Of a DNA stretch of 64,000 bases, positions 51,746 to 60,641 are shown in pieces. Source of the stretch: Nesterenkonia cremea (lineage in GTDB: Bacteria > Actinomycetota > Actinomycetes > Actinomycetales > Micrococcaceae); NCBI RefSeq assembly GCF_014642675.1, contig NZ_BMIS01000001.1:248001-312000 (forward strand), given 5' to 3'. The notes beneath the pieces are model-generated. The model searched no databases, had not been told where the DNA came from, and worked only from the letters and a program-made list of their open reading frames with translations. A program made the translations under genes and the position numbers. Positions within the stretch are counted from its first letter, which is position 1. Each line of letters opens with the position of its first letter.

Positions 51746-52842
51746 CGGCTCACTCCTCTCGGTTCCGTCGCCACTCTATCCGCGGTGAAGAATCGGCGTG
51801 CCCACAGCGCCACATAGACCAGCCCCACCAGGACTGGGACCTCGATCAGCGGACCCACGACGCCTGTCAGGGCCTGTCCGCTGGCGGCGCCGAAGGTGGC
51901 GATGGAGACGGCGATGGCCAGCTCGAAGTTGTTGCCGGCAGCGGTGAAGGCCAGCGTGGTGGAGCGGGCGTAGTCCATGCGCAGCAGTCGGCCGATCAGC
52001 ATGGAGGTGCAGAAGGTCACCACGAAGTAGACCAGCAGGGGAGCGGCGATCCGGGCCACGTCCAACGGCTGGCTCAGTACCTGCTCGCCCTGGAGCGCGA
52101 AGAGCACCACGATGGTGAACAGCAGGCCGTAGAGCGCCCAGGGGCCCAGCTTCGGCAGAACGCGGGACTCATAGGCGTCGCGGCCCATGCGCCGCTCGCC
52201 GAAGGTGCGGGTGAGGAAGCCGGCGGCCAACGGGATGCCCAGGAAGACCAGGACCGAGAGGGTGATCGCCCCGATGGAGAACTCCGCGGAGGTGGTCTCC
52301 AGGCCCAGCCAGCCGGGCAGCAGCTGCAGGTAGAACCATCCGAGTACGCCGAACATGAACACCTGGAAGACCGAGTTGATGGCTACCAGCACGGCGGCCG
52401 CCTCCCGGTCGCCGCAGGCCAGATCGTTCCAGATCAGCACCATGGCGATGCATCGGGCCAGGCCCACGATGATCAGCCCGGTGCGGTATTCAGGCAGATC
52501 CGGCAGGAAGACCCAGGCCAGGACGAACATGAACGCCGGGGCCAGCAGCCAGTTGATCACCAGGGAGGTGATGATCAGGCGGCGGTCGCCGAGCACGGCG
52601 TCGGTCTCGGAGTAGCGGACCTTGGCCAGCACTGGGTACATCATCACCAGCAGTCCCAGGGCGATGGGTACTGAGACGCCGGCGATCTCCACGGCCTCCA
52701 AGGCGGCGCCGAAGCCCGGAGCGACGGCGCCCAGCAGGAGTCCCAGCGCCATGGCGGCCAGGATCCACAGCGGCAGGAAGCGGTCCAACGCGCTCAGGCG
52801 ATTCAGTACGGGCGCTGTGGGGGCGGTGCCGGTGGTGGTCAC
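51742..52842 (-). CDS. arsB: ACR3-type arsenite efflux transporter
   Basis: A 366-aa membrane protein with ten helices of the BASS-like fold; it expels arsenite using the proton gradient. It has FLPLWILAAMALGLLLGAVA at the start and the Acr3 signature NDLACGDREAAAVLVAINSVFQV, containing the conserved cysteine required for arsenite transport. Start GTG at 52842 with AGAGGA upstream. It is first in the arsB-arsC unit and divergent from arsR across two operator-like repeats. Confidence 0.93.
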   Translation of the reverse strand: MTTTGTAPTAPVLNRLSALDRFLPLWILAAMALGLLLGAVAPGFGAALEAVEIAGVSVPIALGLLVMMYPVLAKVRYSETDAVLGDRRLIITSLVINWLLAPAFMFVLAWVFLPDLPEYRTGLIIVGLARCIAMVLIWNDLACGDREAAAVLVAINSVFQVFMFGVLGWFYLQLLPGWLGLETTSAEFSIGAITLSVLVFLGIPLAAGFLTRTFGERRMGRDAYESRVLPKLGPWALYGLLFTIVVLFALQGEQVLSQPLDVARIAAPLLVYFVVTFCTSMLIGRLLRMDYARSTTLAFTAAGNNFELAIAVSIATFGAASGQALTGVVGPLIEVPVLVGLVYVALWARRFFTADRVATEPRGVSR

Positions 52843-52858
52843 AGGGATCCTCTCGGGT

Positions 52859-52876
52859 TATCGACAAACTTCGATA
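52859..52876. promoter_or_regulatory. ArsR operator 1
   Basis: TATCGA-CAAACT-TCGATA, perfect 6-bp arms, 16 bases upstream of the arsB start. The form matches ArsR/SmtB binding sites. Confidence 0.7.
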
Positions 52877-52894
52877 ACGGCAGTATCCTCGTCT

Positions 52895-52914
52895 ATATCG
52901 ACAGATGTCAATAT
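52895..52914. promoter_or_regulatory. ArsR operator 2
   Basis: ATATCGACA-GA-TGTCAATAT, arms matching at 8 of 9 positions, just downstream of a possible -10 (GTATCC) and 20 bases before the arsR start. It shares ATCGACA with operator 1. Confidence 0.7.
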
Positions 52915-52934
52915 CCACAGAAGAGGTGCTGGAG

Positions 52935-53357
52935 ATGACTGCTCAGACCGACGCCGAGTGCTGCACTGCCACCCCCGCGCAGCCGACCCTTCAGGCTGAG
53001 GCCGCGGCCGACCTGGCCGTGCGCTTCAAGGCGCTGGGTGACCCGAACCGGCTCACCCTGCTCTCCCTCATCGCGGCCTCCGAGGGCGGCGAGGCCTGCG
53101 TCTGCGACCTGACCGAACCGGTGGGACTGGGCCAGCCCACGGTCTCCCACCACCTGAAGATCCTGGTCGACGCCGGCTTCCTGGCCCGGGAGCGCCGGGG
53201 CAGCTGGACCTATTACGCCACTGTCCCTGGCGCGCTGCGCGGACTTTGCGAGGACCTCTGCGCGGATACGGCGCTGAACGGCATGCTCGATGGGGCCCGG
53301 TCCGAGGGTGGGTCAGCCGAGGTCGGTTCAGCGCAGCGCGGTTCCTCCTGCTGCTGA
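52935..53357 (+). CDS. arsR: ArsR-family arsenic-responsive repressor
   Basis: A 140-aa winged-helix repressor. The domain covers about residues 25-110: RFKALGDPNRLTLLSLI, the metal-binding loop EACVCDL (CxC pair for As(III)), then LGQPTVSHHLKILVDAGFL as recognition helix. Extra cysteines lie at both ends (AECCTAT and GSSCC), which may add ligands. The start at 52935 has AAGAGG 8 nt upstream; the in-frame ATG at 52905 lies inside operator 2 and is rejected. It releases DNA on arsenite binding and so induces arsB-arsC and itself. Confidence 0.93.
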   Translation: MTAQTDAECCTATPAQPTLQAEAAADLAVRFKALGDPNRLTLLSLIAASEGGEACVCDLTEPVGLGQPTVSHHLKILVDAGFLARERRGSWTYYATVPGALRGLCEDLCADTALNGMLDGARSEGGSAEVGSAQRGSSCC

Positions 53358-53426
53358 CCTTCCTGCGGCAGATCCCGTTGGAATCCTGCGGGAGCGCCGG
53401 CTCCCGGCCCAATAGACTGGGTGCCG

Positions 53427-54353
53427 ATGTCTGCCTATTCCTCCCTCGCTCCGCATCCTGCTGAAGTCCATCCCCGGGTGATCGGGTGGTTCGAGGAGCA
53501 GGCCCGCGACCTGCCCTGGCGTCGCCCCGAATGCACTTCTTGGGGCGTGATGGTCAGCGAGGTCATGCTCCAGCAGACCCCGGTCGGCCGTGTGCTGCCC
53601 CGCTGGGAGGAATGGATGCGCCGCTGGCCCACCCCGACGGCGACGGCGGCCGCACCGGCCTCCGAGATCCTCACCGTCTGGGATCGGCTGGGGTACCCGC
53701 GCCGCGCCCTGCGGCTTCAGGCCGCGGCTCAGGCGATGGTGGACCAGCATGACGGAGAGGTGCCGGGTACGGCTGATGAGCTGCGGGCGCTGCCCGGAGT
53801 GGGGGAGTATACCGCGGCGGCGGTGGCCAGTTTCGCCTTCGGCCAGCCCGAGGTGGTGGTGGACACCAATATCCGCCGCGTCCATGCCAGGGTGTTCTCC
53901 GGTGCGGCGCTGCCGGGCAAGACCTATACCGCAGCCCAGCGGAAGCTGGCGCATGAGCTCATGCCGGAGACTGCTCATGACCAGGGCCGCGAAGCCTGTG
54001 CGTGGAATGCTTCGGCCATGGAGCTCGGGGCGCTGATCTGCACGGCGAAGTCCCCGCAGTGCGCCATCTGCCCGGTGGCGGACCTGTGTGCCTGGGTGGC
54101 CGCAGGGTCGCCGCCGCCCACTGAGGCGCAGCAGACCAAGGGGCAGGCATGGGCCGGCACCGACCGCCAGGTGCGCGGTGCGATCATGGCCGAGCTGCGT
54201 AAGGGCGAGCCCGTTCAGCGTGGAACGTTGCTGGAGGGCCTGCCTCTCCCAGAGGCTTCAGAGGAACAGCGCATACGCTGCCTGGACTCCTTGCTCAGGG
54301 ATGATCTCGCCGAGGAGCATGATGGCCGAGTGGCCCTTCCCGGCGTGCTCTGA
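53427..54353 (+). CDS. mutY: A/G-specific adenine glycosylase MutY
   Basis: A 308-aa base-excision repair enzyme removing A opposite 8-oxo-G. It has WGVMVSEVMLQQTPVGRVLP (catalytic Glu and the QQT block), the helix-hairpin-helix LPGVGEYTAAAV with the catalytic Asp in VVVDTNIRRVHAR, and the 4Fe-4S ligands spaced C-x6-C-x2-C-x5-C (CTAKSPQCAICPVADLC). The C-terminal Nudix-like domain of E. coli MutY is missing, which is normal in actinobacteria. TAGACT (53413-53418) ends 8 nt before the ATG at 53427; a GTG at 53421 is too close to it. Confidence 0.94.
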   Translation: MSAYSSLAPHPAEVHPRVIGWFEEQARDLPWRRPECTSWGVMVSEVMLQQTPVGRVLPRWEEWMRRWPTPTATAAAPASEILTVWDRLGYPRRALRLQAAAQAMVDQHDGEVPGTADELRALPGVGEYTAAAVASFAFGQPEVVVDTNIRRVHARVFSGAALPGKTYTAAQRKLAHELMPETAHDQGREACAWNASAMELGALICTAKSPQCAICPVADLCAWVAAGSPPPTEAQQTKGQAWAGTDRQVRGAIMAELRKGEPVQRGTLLEGLPLPEASEEQRIRCLDSLLRDDLAEEHDGRVALPGVL

Positions 54354-54359
54354 CCAGAA

Positions 54360-54429
54360 GAATCGCGTACCGGAATGACCACTTTGAGCGGATCGTGTCC
54401 CCCATTCTCGACAACGGGGTACGCAATTC
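54360..54429. repeat. Imperfect palindrome between convergent mutY and radA
   Basis: GAATCGCGTACC (54360-54371) pairs with GGTACGCAATTC (54418-54429) at 11 of 12 positions; the inner part also folds partly. Probably a bidirectional terminator or REP-type repeat. Confidence 0.6.
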
Positions 54430-54460
54430 GGCAGGGCGCGGGCAGGGGAACCGCAGCCCT

Positions 54461-55867
54461 TCACTCCTCCTTGGGCGGTCCGCCGTCGAGCACCAGGTTC
54501 AGCGCCTCCGGCAGGGAACCCACTTCTCTGACCCGCATGCCCTCCGGAATGCTGTCATTTCCGTCAGGGTTTCGTGGGATGATCGCATGGGTGAAGCCCA
54601 GCCGCTGAGCCTCCTGGAGCCGGCGCTGCAGCCCAGGCACCGGGCGCACCTCGCCGGCCAGTCCGACCTCGCCGAAGGCCACAAACCTGTTCGGCAGCGG
54701 CTTCTCCAGCGCGGCCGAGGCCACGGCCAGTGCGATGGAGAGATCGGCGGCCGGCTCGGTGATCTTCACACCGCCCACAGTGGCCACATAGGCCTCCGAC
54801 TTCATCAGCGTGGCCAGCCGTGCCCGCCGCTGCAGCACCGCCAGCAGCATGGAGACCCGCGGCGAATCCAATCCGGAGACGGCCCGCCGCGGCTGAGAGG
54901 CCTGGGATTCGGCCACCAGGGCCTGGACCTCCGCGGTCAGCGGCCGCCGGCCCTCCAGAGTGATGGTGATGCAGGTGCCTGGCACCCGGTCCGTCAGCGC
55001 AGAGACGAAGAGTCCGGAAGGGTCAGCCAGAGAGGTCAGGCCGTCCTCGTTGAGGTCGAAGCAGCCGACGTCGTCGGTGGGGCCGTAGCGGTTCTTCACC
55101 GCGCGCAGCAGCCGCAGCCGGGAGTGGCGGTCGCCCTCGAACTGGCAGACCACGTCCACGAGATGTTCCAGCATGCGGGGTCCGGCGATATTGCCGTCCT
55201 TGGTCACGTGGCCCACCAGGATGGTGGTCATGTTCTTGCGCTTGGCGGCCTCGATCATCGACGCCGTGACCTCGCGGATCTGCGTGACGCCGCCGGCCGC
55301 GCCGTCCACCGCCGCGGAGGAGAAGGTCTGCACCGAGTCCATGATGGTCAGCTGGGGCCCGCCGGCCTCGGCGCCGGTCTCCTCCACCTGTCCCAGGGCC
55401 TGGCCGAGATCGGACTCCGCGGCCAGGTAGAGCCCATCGGTGATCGCGCCGATCCGCTCAGCGCGCTTCTTCACCTGGGCGGCCGACTCCTCTCCGGTCA
55501 GATAGAGCACCGGCTGCTCCGGATGGGCCTTGGCCACGGAAGAGGCCACCTGCAGCAGCAGAGTGGACTTCCCGACGCCGGGCTCGCCGGCCATCAGGAT
55601 CACCGCGCCGGGCACCAGTCCGCCGCCCAGCACCCGGTCCAGCTCGCCGATGGAGGTGGCGCGGAAGGAGGCGAGCGAGGAGTCGACGTCGTGGATGGCC
55701 TTGGCCGGCTGGGCGAGGCTGGAGGCCGCCGTCGTGCGTGCTGTGACCTGGCCCTTCTCCTCCACGGTGCCCCATGCCTGGCATTCCGGGCAGCGGCCGA
55801 CCCACTTCACGGTCTGCCAGCCGCATTCGGTGCATTCGAAGCTCGGAGCACCCTTCTTCTTGGCCAT
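54461..55867 (-). CDS. radA: DNA repair protein RadA (Sms)
   Basis: A 468-aa RecA-like branch-migration helicase. The N-terminal zinc finger is CTECGWQTVKWVGRCPECQ (C-x2-C ... C-x2-C), Walker A is GEPGVGKSTLL, and the RadA-specific KNRYG motif is present (AVKNRYGPTDDVG). The Lon-like C-terminal domain ends with RRLQEAQRLGFTHAIIPRN. GAGGGGAGC precedes the ATG. In many actinobacteria it lies near disA; here mutY follows on the other strand, and disA is not seen. Confidence 0.95.
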   Translation of the reverse strand: MAKKKGAPSFECTECGWQTVKWVGRCPECQAWGTVEEKGQVTARTTAASSLAQPAKAIHDVDSSLASFRATSIGELDRVLGGGLVPGAVILMAGEPGVGKSTLLLQVASSVAKAHPEQPVLYLTGEESAAQVKKRAERIGAITDGLYLAAESDLGQALGQVEETGAEAGGPQLTIMDSVQTFSSAAVDGAAGGVTQIREVTASMIEAAKRKNMTTILVGHVTKDGNIAGPRMLEHLVDVVCQFEGDRHSRLRLLRAVKNRYGPTDDVGCFDLNEDGLTSLADPSGLFVSALTDRVPGTCITITLEGRRPLTAEVQALVAESQASQPRRAVSGLDSPRVSMLLAVLQRRARLATLMKSEAYVATVGGVKITEPAADLSIALAVASAALEKPLPNRFVAFGEVGLAGEVRPVPGLQRRLQEAQRLGFTHAIIPRNPDGNDSIPEGMRVREVGSLPEALNLVLDGGPPKEE

Positions 55868-56011
55868 GCTCGCTCCCCTCTCTGATCGCTGGTCTCACCC
55901 TATCCGGGGGCTCTGACATGTTTCCCCGCGCATCTGCTCAGCCCCTCAGAGCTCTGAGATTTCAGCGGCGTAAATTGTGTGTAACGGCTGTTCCAAATGG
56001 GCGTTCTGTGT

Positions 56012-56027
56012 AGAAACGATCGTTTCT
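56012..56027. promoter_or_regulatory. Perfect 16-bp palindrome before the NCS1 transporter gene
   Basis: AGAAACGATCGTTTCT is a perfect palindrome, 70 bases upstream of the ATG and 145 bases from the radA start. A likely repressor site for the transporter gene; its regulator is not adjacent (the AraC-type gene would prefer direct repeats). Confidence 0.6.
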
Positions 56028-56096
56028 CTCTCGCTAGCGTGAAGGCGAATCGCACCTTCGGTGTGCGCCAGAAGTTCACGATCGGAGACGCTTTCC

Positions 56097-57611
56097 ATGA
56101 CTGAGACCACCGCCGCGTCCAGTGCGCAGCAGCGGCAGGATACGCCGCCGCAGTCCGCCGTGCCGGCACCTGCCCCGGGACTCCATAACGAGGACCTCGC
56201 ACCGGTGCCCCAGGAGAAGCGCAAGTGGGGCGCCTTCGAGGTATTCAACGTCTGGACCAATGACGTGCAGTCCCTGGCCGGCTACACCCTGGCCGCCTCG
56301 CTGTTCGTCTCGGCCGGGCTCAACGGCTGGTATGTCTTCGCCGCCATCATCCTGGCCGGCGTCTTCGTGAACTGGCTGGTCAACCTCTCCGGCTCCCCGA
56401 GCGTGAAGCACGGCGTGCCCTATGCCGTCATCGCCCGGCCCTCCATGGGCGTCCTCGGCGCCAAGTTCCCGGCCCTGGTCCGCGGCGTGGTCGCGATCTT
56501 CTGGTATGGCGCGCAGACCTACTTCGCCTCCACTGCAGTGGCGCTGGCCTTCAACGCCGCGCTGGACCACCCCGGCGGGGGCACCTTCCTGGGCCTGGAC
56601 GTCATCGGCTGGATCTCCTATGTCATCGTGGCCGTGCTGCAGGTGGTCATCTTCACCCGCGGCATCGACATGATCACCCGCTTCCTGAACTTCGCCGGCC
56701 CCGCGGTGTACGCGGTCATGGTGGTCCTGCTGATCATGATCTGGGTCCGTGCCGGCGACGAGATGATCCCCGCCGTGGGCTCCATCTTCGCCTCCGATGA
56801 CGTCACCGGCTGGGCCGCGGTCAGCGCCTTCTTCGGCGTGATCGGCACGATGGTCGCCTACTTCGCCGCAGTCATCATCAACTTCGGCGACTTCTCCCGG
56901 TTCTCCAAGTCCGAGCGTTCCATGAAGCTCGGCAACTTCACCGGCCTGCCGGTCTCTCTGGCCTTCTTCACCTTCCTGTCCCTGTTCATCACCGCCGGTG
57001 CCTATGTGGTCTACCAGGACGCTGGGGAAGATCCCATGGTGAACCCCACGGACATCGTCGAGCAGACCGAGTCCGTGCTGCTGGCCGTGGTTGCAGCGAT
57101 CACCTTCCTGCTGGCCACAGTGGGCATCAATCTGGTGGCCAACTTCATCCCGCCGGCCTATGATCTCGCCAACCTGGCGCCGCAGAAGATCAGCTTCAAG
57201 ATCGGCGGCTACATCACTGCCGCCGTCGGATTCGTGATCGGCGGCCTTTGGGTGGCCTTCATCGACGACGCCGGCCTGCCCACCTTCGTGGACACCCTCG
57301 GCGCGCTGCTGGCACCGCTCTACGGTGTGCTGATCGTCGACTACTACGTGATCCGCAAGCGCCGCGTCCGCACCGAAGACATGTTCACCCTGGACCCGAA
57401 CGGGCCCTACTACTACCGCAACGGCTGGAACCGCGGCGCACTGGTCGCGGTCGGGCTGGCCGCAGTCTTCGCCGTGGCCACCGTCTGGTGGGAGCGGCTG
57501 GAGCACCTGGAGGGCTTCGCCTGGATCATCGGCGCACTGCTGGGCGGCACCTTCTACTACGCGGTCATGCGGATGAACGCCACCTCCGCGCCAACCCCCG
57601 ACGTCGGCTGA
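56097..57611 (+). CDS. NCS1-family nucleobase/allantoin-type symporter
   Basis: A 504-aa transporter with 12 membrane helices of the LeuT fold (Mhp1-like). It has FNVWTNDVQSLAGYTLAASLF near residue 50 (the NCS1 substrate/Na+ region N-D-x-Q), VKHGVPYAVIARPSMGVLGA, and INFGDFSRFSKSER. Substrates in this family include uracil, cytosine, allantoin and hydantoins; the exact one is not readable. The ATG at 56097 follows GGAGAC. It converges on the nitrilase gene, so the two may serve one catabolic task, import then hydrolysis (inference). Confidence 0.9.
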   Translation: MTETTAASSAQQRQDTPPQSAVPAPAPGLHNEDLAPVPQEKRKWGAFEVFNVWTNDVQSLAGYTLAASLFVSAGLNGWYVFAAIILAGVFVNWLVNLSGSPSVKHGVPYAVIARPSMGVLGAKFPALVRGVVAIFWYGAQTYFASTAVALAFNAALDHPGGGTFLGLDVIGWISYVIVAVLQVVIFTRGIDMITRFLNFAGPAVYAVMVVLLIMIWVRAGDEMIPAVGSIFASDDVTGWAAVSAFFGVIGTMVAYFAAVIINFGDFSRFSKSERSMKLGNFTGLPVSLAFFTFLSLFITAGAYVVYQDAGEDPMVNPTDIVEQTESVLLAVVAAITFLLATVGINLVANFIPPAYDLANLAPQKISFKIGGYITAAVGFVIGGLWVAFIDDAGLPTFVDTLGALLAPLYGVLIVDYYVIRKRRVRTEDMFTLDPNGPYYYRNGWNRGALVAVGLAAVFAVATVWWERLEHLEGFAWIIGALLGGTFYYAVMRMNATSAPTPDVG

Positions 57612-57689
57612 TCGCCGAGGCTCCGTGCCCTCACGCAGTTCCTTTCACGGTGCGGCCTCCGGCACAGAGCCCCGGCGGTTTCTGCCCCC

Positions 57690-58727
57690 TCAGCAGCCCT
57701 TCGTCGCTTCGGCGTCACCTGCGGGTTCGGCCTCCTCAGCGTCCGCCCCCGCCGGTGTGGGGACGGGAGCAGCGGTGGTGACCTTCGGCAGACGGCCTTC
57801 TGCCCTGATGCCAAGGGTGAACACGTCGGGACGGGAGTAGTGCCCCACAGGGTCGGCGGCGTTCTTGGCGGCAATGATCGCCGCGTAGTCGATGTCGGCG
57901 TAGAGGATGCCTTCCTGGGTCGGCGGCAACGGGTCGGCCATTTCGCGGCCGTCGGGTCCGAAGATGCGGGCGTGTCCGCCGCCGAGAGCGAGGAGCTGCT
58001 TCTTGAGGTCGGTATCGGCAAACTCTTCCTGAGCAGCCTCGCCGATCAGTCCGCACGGCGCAAGCACGAAGCAGCCGCCCTCGACCGCGTAGAGGCGTGA
58101 AGCCGCAGTGTTGACCTCTGGACCGAGGGCGAAGGCAGCTCCTTCGAAAAGTGAGAAGCTGGGCCATCCGCCGATATGGAGCTGCTCATGCTGGGCATAC
58201 ATCGCGTACTTGGTCAGCGGCTGCAGATGTTCCCAACAGTTGAGAGCCCCCACGCGGCCGACCGAGGTCTCGACCACCGTGATGTCGGAGGCGTCGCCCT
58301 CACCGAACTGGGTCCGCTCGACGTGCGTAGGCTTGAGCTTGCGACGGGTCAGCGCTGTTCTGCCGGTGGCATCGATGACCGCCTGTGACATGAAGAGCGA
58401 TGCCCCGTCACGCTCGCTGAACCCGAATCCGATGGTGATCGCGAGATCACGTGCGGCCTGCTCGATGCGCTGCCACTGAGGTCCGCCCACCTCGATCGAA
58501 TTCTCGGCGTAGCGCACCAGGAATGTGCTCTGCCACGCGACCGAGTCGAGCCAGAGGAACCACGGATACCCCGGGATCCAGGTTTCAGGAAAGGCTGCGA
58601 TGTCGGCGCCGCTCTGCTTCGCCTCCTCGGCCAGGGCGATGAGTTTGTCGACGCCGCCCTCGACGTCGTTCCACACAGACTCGGCCTGAATCGCGGCCGC
58701 TCGGAACTTGTGGGTGTAGTCAGGCAT
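57690..58727 (-). CDS. Nitrilase (aliphatic/cyanide-hydratase-like)
   Basis: A 345-aa carbon-nitrogen hydrolase. The catalytic triad is visible: Glu in AAFPETWIPGYPWF, Lys in RRKLKPTHVERT, and Cys in GALNCWEHLQPL, the last being the signature of true nitrilases, which convert R-CN to acid and ammonia. The C-terminal segment GGHARIFGPDGREMADPL is also nitrilase-type. The acidic tail (about 25 residues) is poorly conserved. The ATG at 58727 has GAGAGGA 8 nt upstream. It is divergent from an AraC-family regulator, like nitrilase genes in Rhodococcus. Confidence 0.92.
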   Translation of the reverse strand: MPDYTHKFRAAAIQAESVWNDVEGGVDKLIALAEEAKQSGADIAAFPETWIPGYPWFLWLDSVAWQSTFLVRYAENSIEVGGPQWQRIEQAARDLAITIGFGFSERDGASLFMSQAVIDATGRTALTRRKLKPTHVERTQFGEGDASDITVVETSVGRVGALNCWEHLQPLTKYAMYAQHEQLHIGGWPSFSLFEGAAFALGPEVNTAASRLYAVEGGCFVLAPCGLIGEAAQEEFADTDLKKQLLALGGGHARIFGPDGREMADPLPPTQEGILYADIDYAAIIAAKNAADPVGHYSRPDVFTLGIRAEGRLPKVTTAAPVPTPAGADAEEAEPAGDAEATKGC

Positions 58728-58917
58728 CGTAGGATCCTCTCTTGTATCGGTTCGTGGACCGAGGTTGAGGTCCACACTGAGACCGTATGAACATCCCGGC
58801 GATCTCGACCTGGCTGAAGACGCCCGGCATCCGACTTTTCGCGCACTCATCGAACTCTCGACGGCCGCGACACTGTGCGTCCCCGGAGAATCCGGCATTC
58901 TGCGCACGGAGGGCCGA

Positions 58918-58939
58918 GATGAAACCCAGATGAAACTCA
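58918..58939. promoter_or_regulatory. 11-bp direct repeats between nitrilase and AraC genes
   Basis: GATGAAACCCA and GATGAAACTCA lie head to tail (58918-58928, 58929-58939), one helical turn apart. This is the usual form of an AraC/XylS-family binding site. Confidence 0.6.
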
Positions 58940-58983
58940 CGGGGTGTTGTTGGTGTCATGTCCTCCGGCCTATGTTGGGCGCC

Positions 58984-59916
58984 ATGAGCCAGATGTCTGT
59001 CAGATCTGTACCCGGGTGGGCCCAGGCTTGCAGCTCTGCGTTCGTGCCTCTTCGGGTACGTTCGGCTGCTCAGAGCTTCCGCGCCAGTCTCAACCAGCAC
59101 ATACTGAGTCCGGACGTTTCGCTGACCAGAGTGGCCAGCGGCGCCTCGGAGGTCTACCGCAGCGACCAGATCATCCGTGAGAACCCGCGCGACGATCTGC
59201 TGATCTCATTGCACCGCTCCGGCTCCGGTTCGGTCAGCCAGCACGGTCGTCAGGTGAAGCTCGTGGCAGGCAGGGCGACCATGTACGACGCGTCGGCGCC
59301 GTATGTTCTTTCCTTCCCCGGGCGGATCAGTGAAGTTGTCCTGCAGGTTCCCCGTCGCTGTCTGCCCATGTCCAGGAACGCCTTCGCCGACCTGACGGCA
59401 CGGCCCCTTCCGGATGGGGGGCCGCTGCGCGCACTCACCGCATTGGCGACTTCGGCAGAGGCCGACGCTGCTCCGGGGCCCTTGGAGAATGCTGCGCTCG
59501 CAGATGCCCTGATGAGCCTCCTGCGCGCGACCCTCTCTTCGTCCTCAGCGGTCCAGCCTCCACAGATCGACTCTGAGCTGTTGGTGACGGCCGCGAGGCA
59601 GTACATCGATGAGCACCTTGCTGATCCTCTGCTCAGCCCAGGGCGCGTCGCCGACCATCATCACATCTCGTTACGGCTGCTCCAGAAGCTCTTCACCCGG
59701 GTCGGCGACTCGCCTGTATCCTATATCCGACGCCGGCGCCTGGAGCACTCTCGAAATCTGTTGCTCCACGGCGCGACCGTCGGGCAAGCCGCCACTGCCG
59801 TCGGGTTCAATGACGTCGACACCTTCACCCGTGCCTTCAAGCGTCTATACCACGAGCTGCCCTCCAGAGTGAGGCCCACGGGGGTCCACTACCGAGGAGA
59901 ACTCAGCTATAGCTGA
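58984..59916 (+). CDS. AraC/XylS-family transcriptional activator
   Basis: A 310-aa regulator with an AraC_binding_2-like sensor domain (about residues 15-180) and a C-terminal double helix-turn-helix: LADPLLSPGRVADHHHISLRLLQKLF (first) and GATVGQAATAVGFNDVDTFTRAFKRLY (second, with the conserved GF..F.RAFK). It resembles regulators of the NitR/FeaR type. The ATG at 58984 has TATGTT 7 nt upstream (58971-58976), so leaderless translation is likely; the long frame from 58765 is antisense to the nitrilase promoter region. It probably activates the nitrilase gene in response to a nitrile or related compound. Confidence 0.88.
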   Translation: MSQMSVRSVPGWAQACSSAFVPLRVRSAAQSFRASLNQHILSPDVSLTRVASGASEVYRSDQIIRENPRDDLLISLHRSGSGSVSQHGRQVKLVAGRATMYDASAPYVLSFPGRISEVVLQVPRRCLPMSRNAFADLTARPLPDGGPLRALTALATSAEADAAPGPLENAALADALMSLLRATLSSSSAVQPPQIDSELLVTAARQYIDEHLADPLLSPGRVADHHHISLRLLQKLFTRVGDSPVSYIRRRRLEHSRNLLLHGATVGQAATAVGFNDVDTFTRAFKRLYHELPSRVRPTGVHYRGELSYS

Positions 59917-59951
59917 CGTCGTGAGCAGCTCAGGCCGATATCCTTGTCCTC

Positions 59952-60641
59952 ATGAGTTCTCAGGGGCCTCGGAAGCAGTCCGATGCGGTGTACCGGCGCC
60001 GGCGGATCGCCGTCGGCATCCTGGCGGTCCTGGCGCTGTTGGGCGTCTGGTGGCTGGTCTCCACCATCATCGGGCTGTTCACCGATGATGAGGAGCCCGA
60101 GGAGACCGCCTCCGAGCAGCAGGCCGAGGAGTCCGCCGATCAGGACGCCGACGCCGGCTCCGATGAGGACACAGATGACGCCGACGGCGGCGAGCACGAC
60201 TCCGAGGGCGGCGACGGCGGCAGCTGCGCCCCCGGCGATGTCCAGATCACCGCCGACACCGGCGATGAGTCCTACGCCCCGGACGAGGCCCCGCTGCTGA
60301 TCCTGGAGATCCAGAACACCGGCAGCGAGGACTGCACTCTGGATGTGGGAACCGCACAGCAGAGCTTCGTGGTGGCCTCGGGCGGCCGCGAGATCTTCAA
60401 CACCGCCCAGTGCGGCCCCGGCGAAGGGGCCCAGGGCGAGCAGGCCCAGGACGAGGGAGCCTCCTTGGAGATGGACTTCGATCCCGGCCAGACCGAGCGC
60501 GCACATCTGACCTGGCCGCGGTCTGACTCGGCCGCGGACTGCACCGAGCCTGCTGACCTCGAGCCCGGCACCTATGAGCTGACCGTCAGCCTGGGCGGGA
60601 TCACCTCCGAGACCCACGAGTTCACCCTGGCGGAGGCCTGA
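59952..60641 (+). CDS. Membrane-anchored acidic extracytoplasmic protein
   Basis: A 229-aa protein with a basic start (KQSDAVYRRRR), one membrane helix (about residues 18-42) and a very acidic linker of about 45 residues. An extracellular domain follows with three or four cysteines (GGSCAPGDVQIT, SEDCTLDVGT, NTAQCGPGEG, SAADCTEPADL) likely forming disulfides, and a beta-sandwich pattern. I know no function; similar actinobacterial proteins sit near FUSC-like genes. TATCCT lies 7 nt before the ATG. Its stop overlaps the next start (TGATGG), so the two are coupled. Confidence 0.7.
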   Translation: MSSQGPRKQSDAVYRRRRIAVGILAVLALLGVWWLVSTIIGLFTDDEEPEETASEQQAEESADQDADAGSDEDTDDADGGEHDSEGGDGGSCAPGDVQITADTGDESYAPDEAPLLILEIQNTGSEDCTLDVGTAQQSFVVASGGREIFNTAQCGPGEGAQGEQAQDEGASLEMDFDPGQTERAHLTWPRSDSAADCTEPADLEPGTYELTVSLGGITSETHEFTLAEA

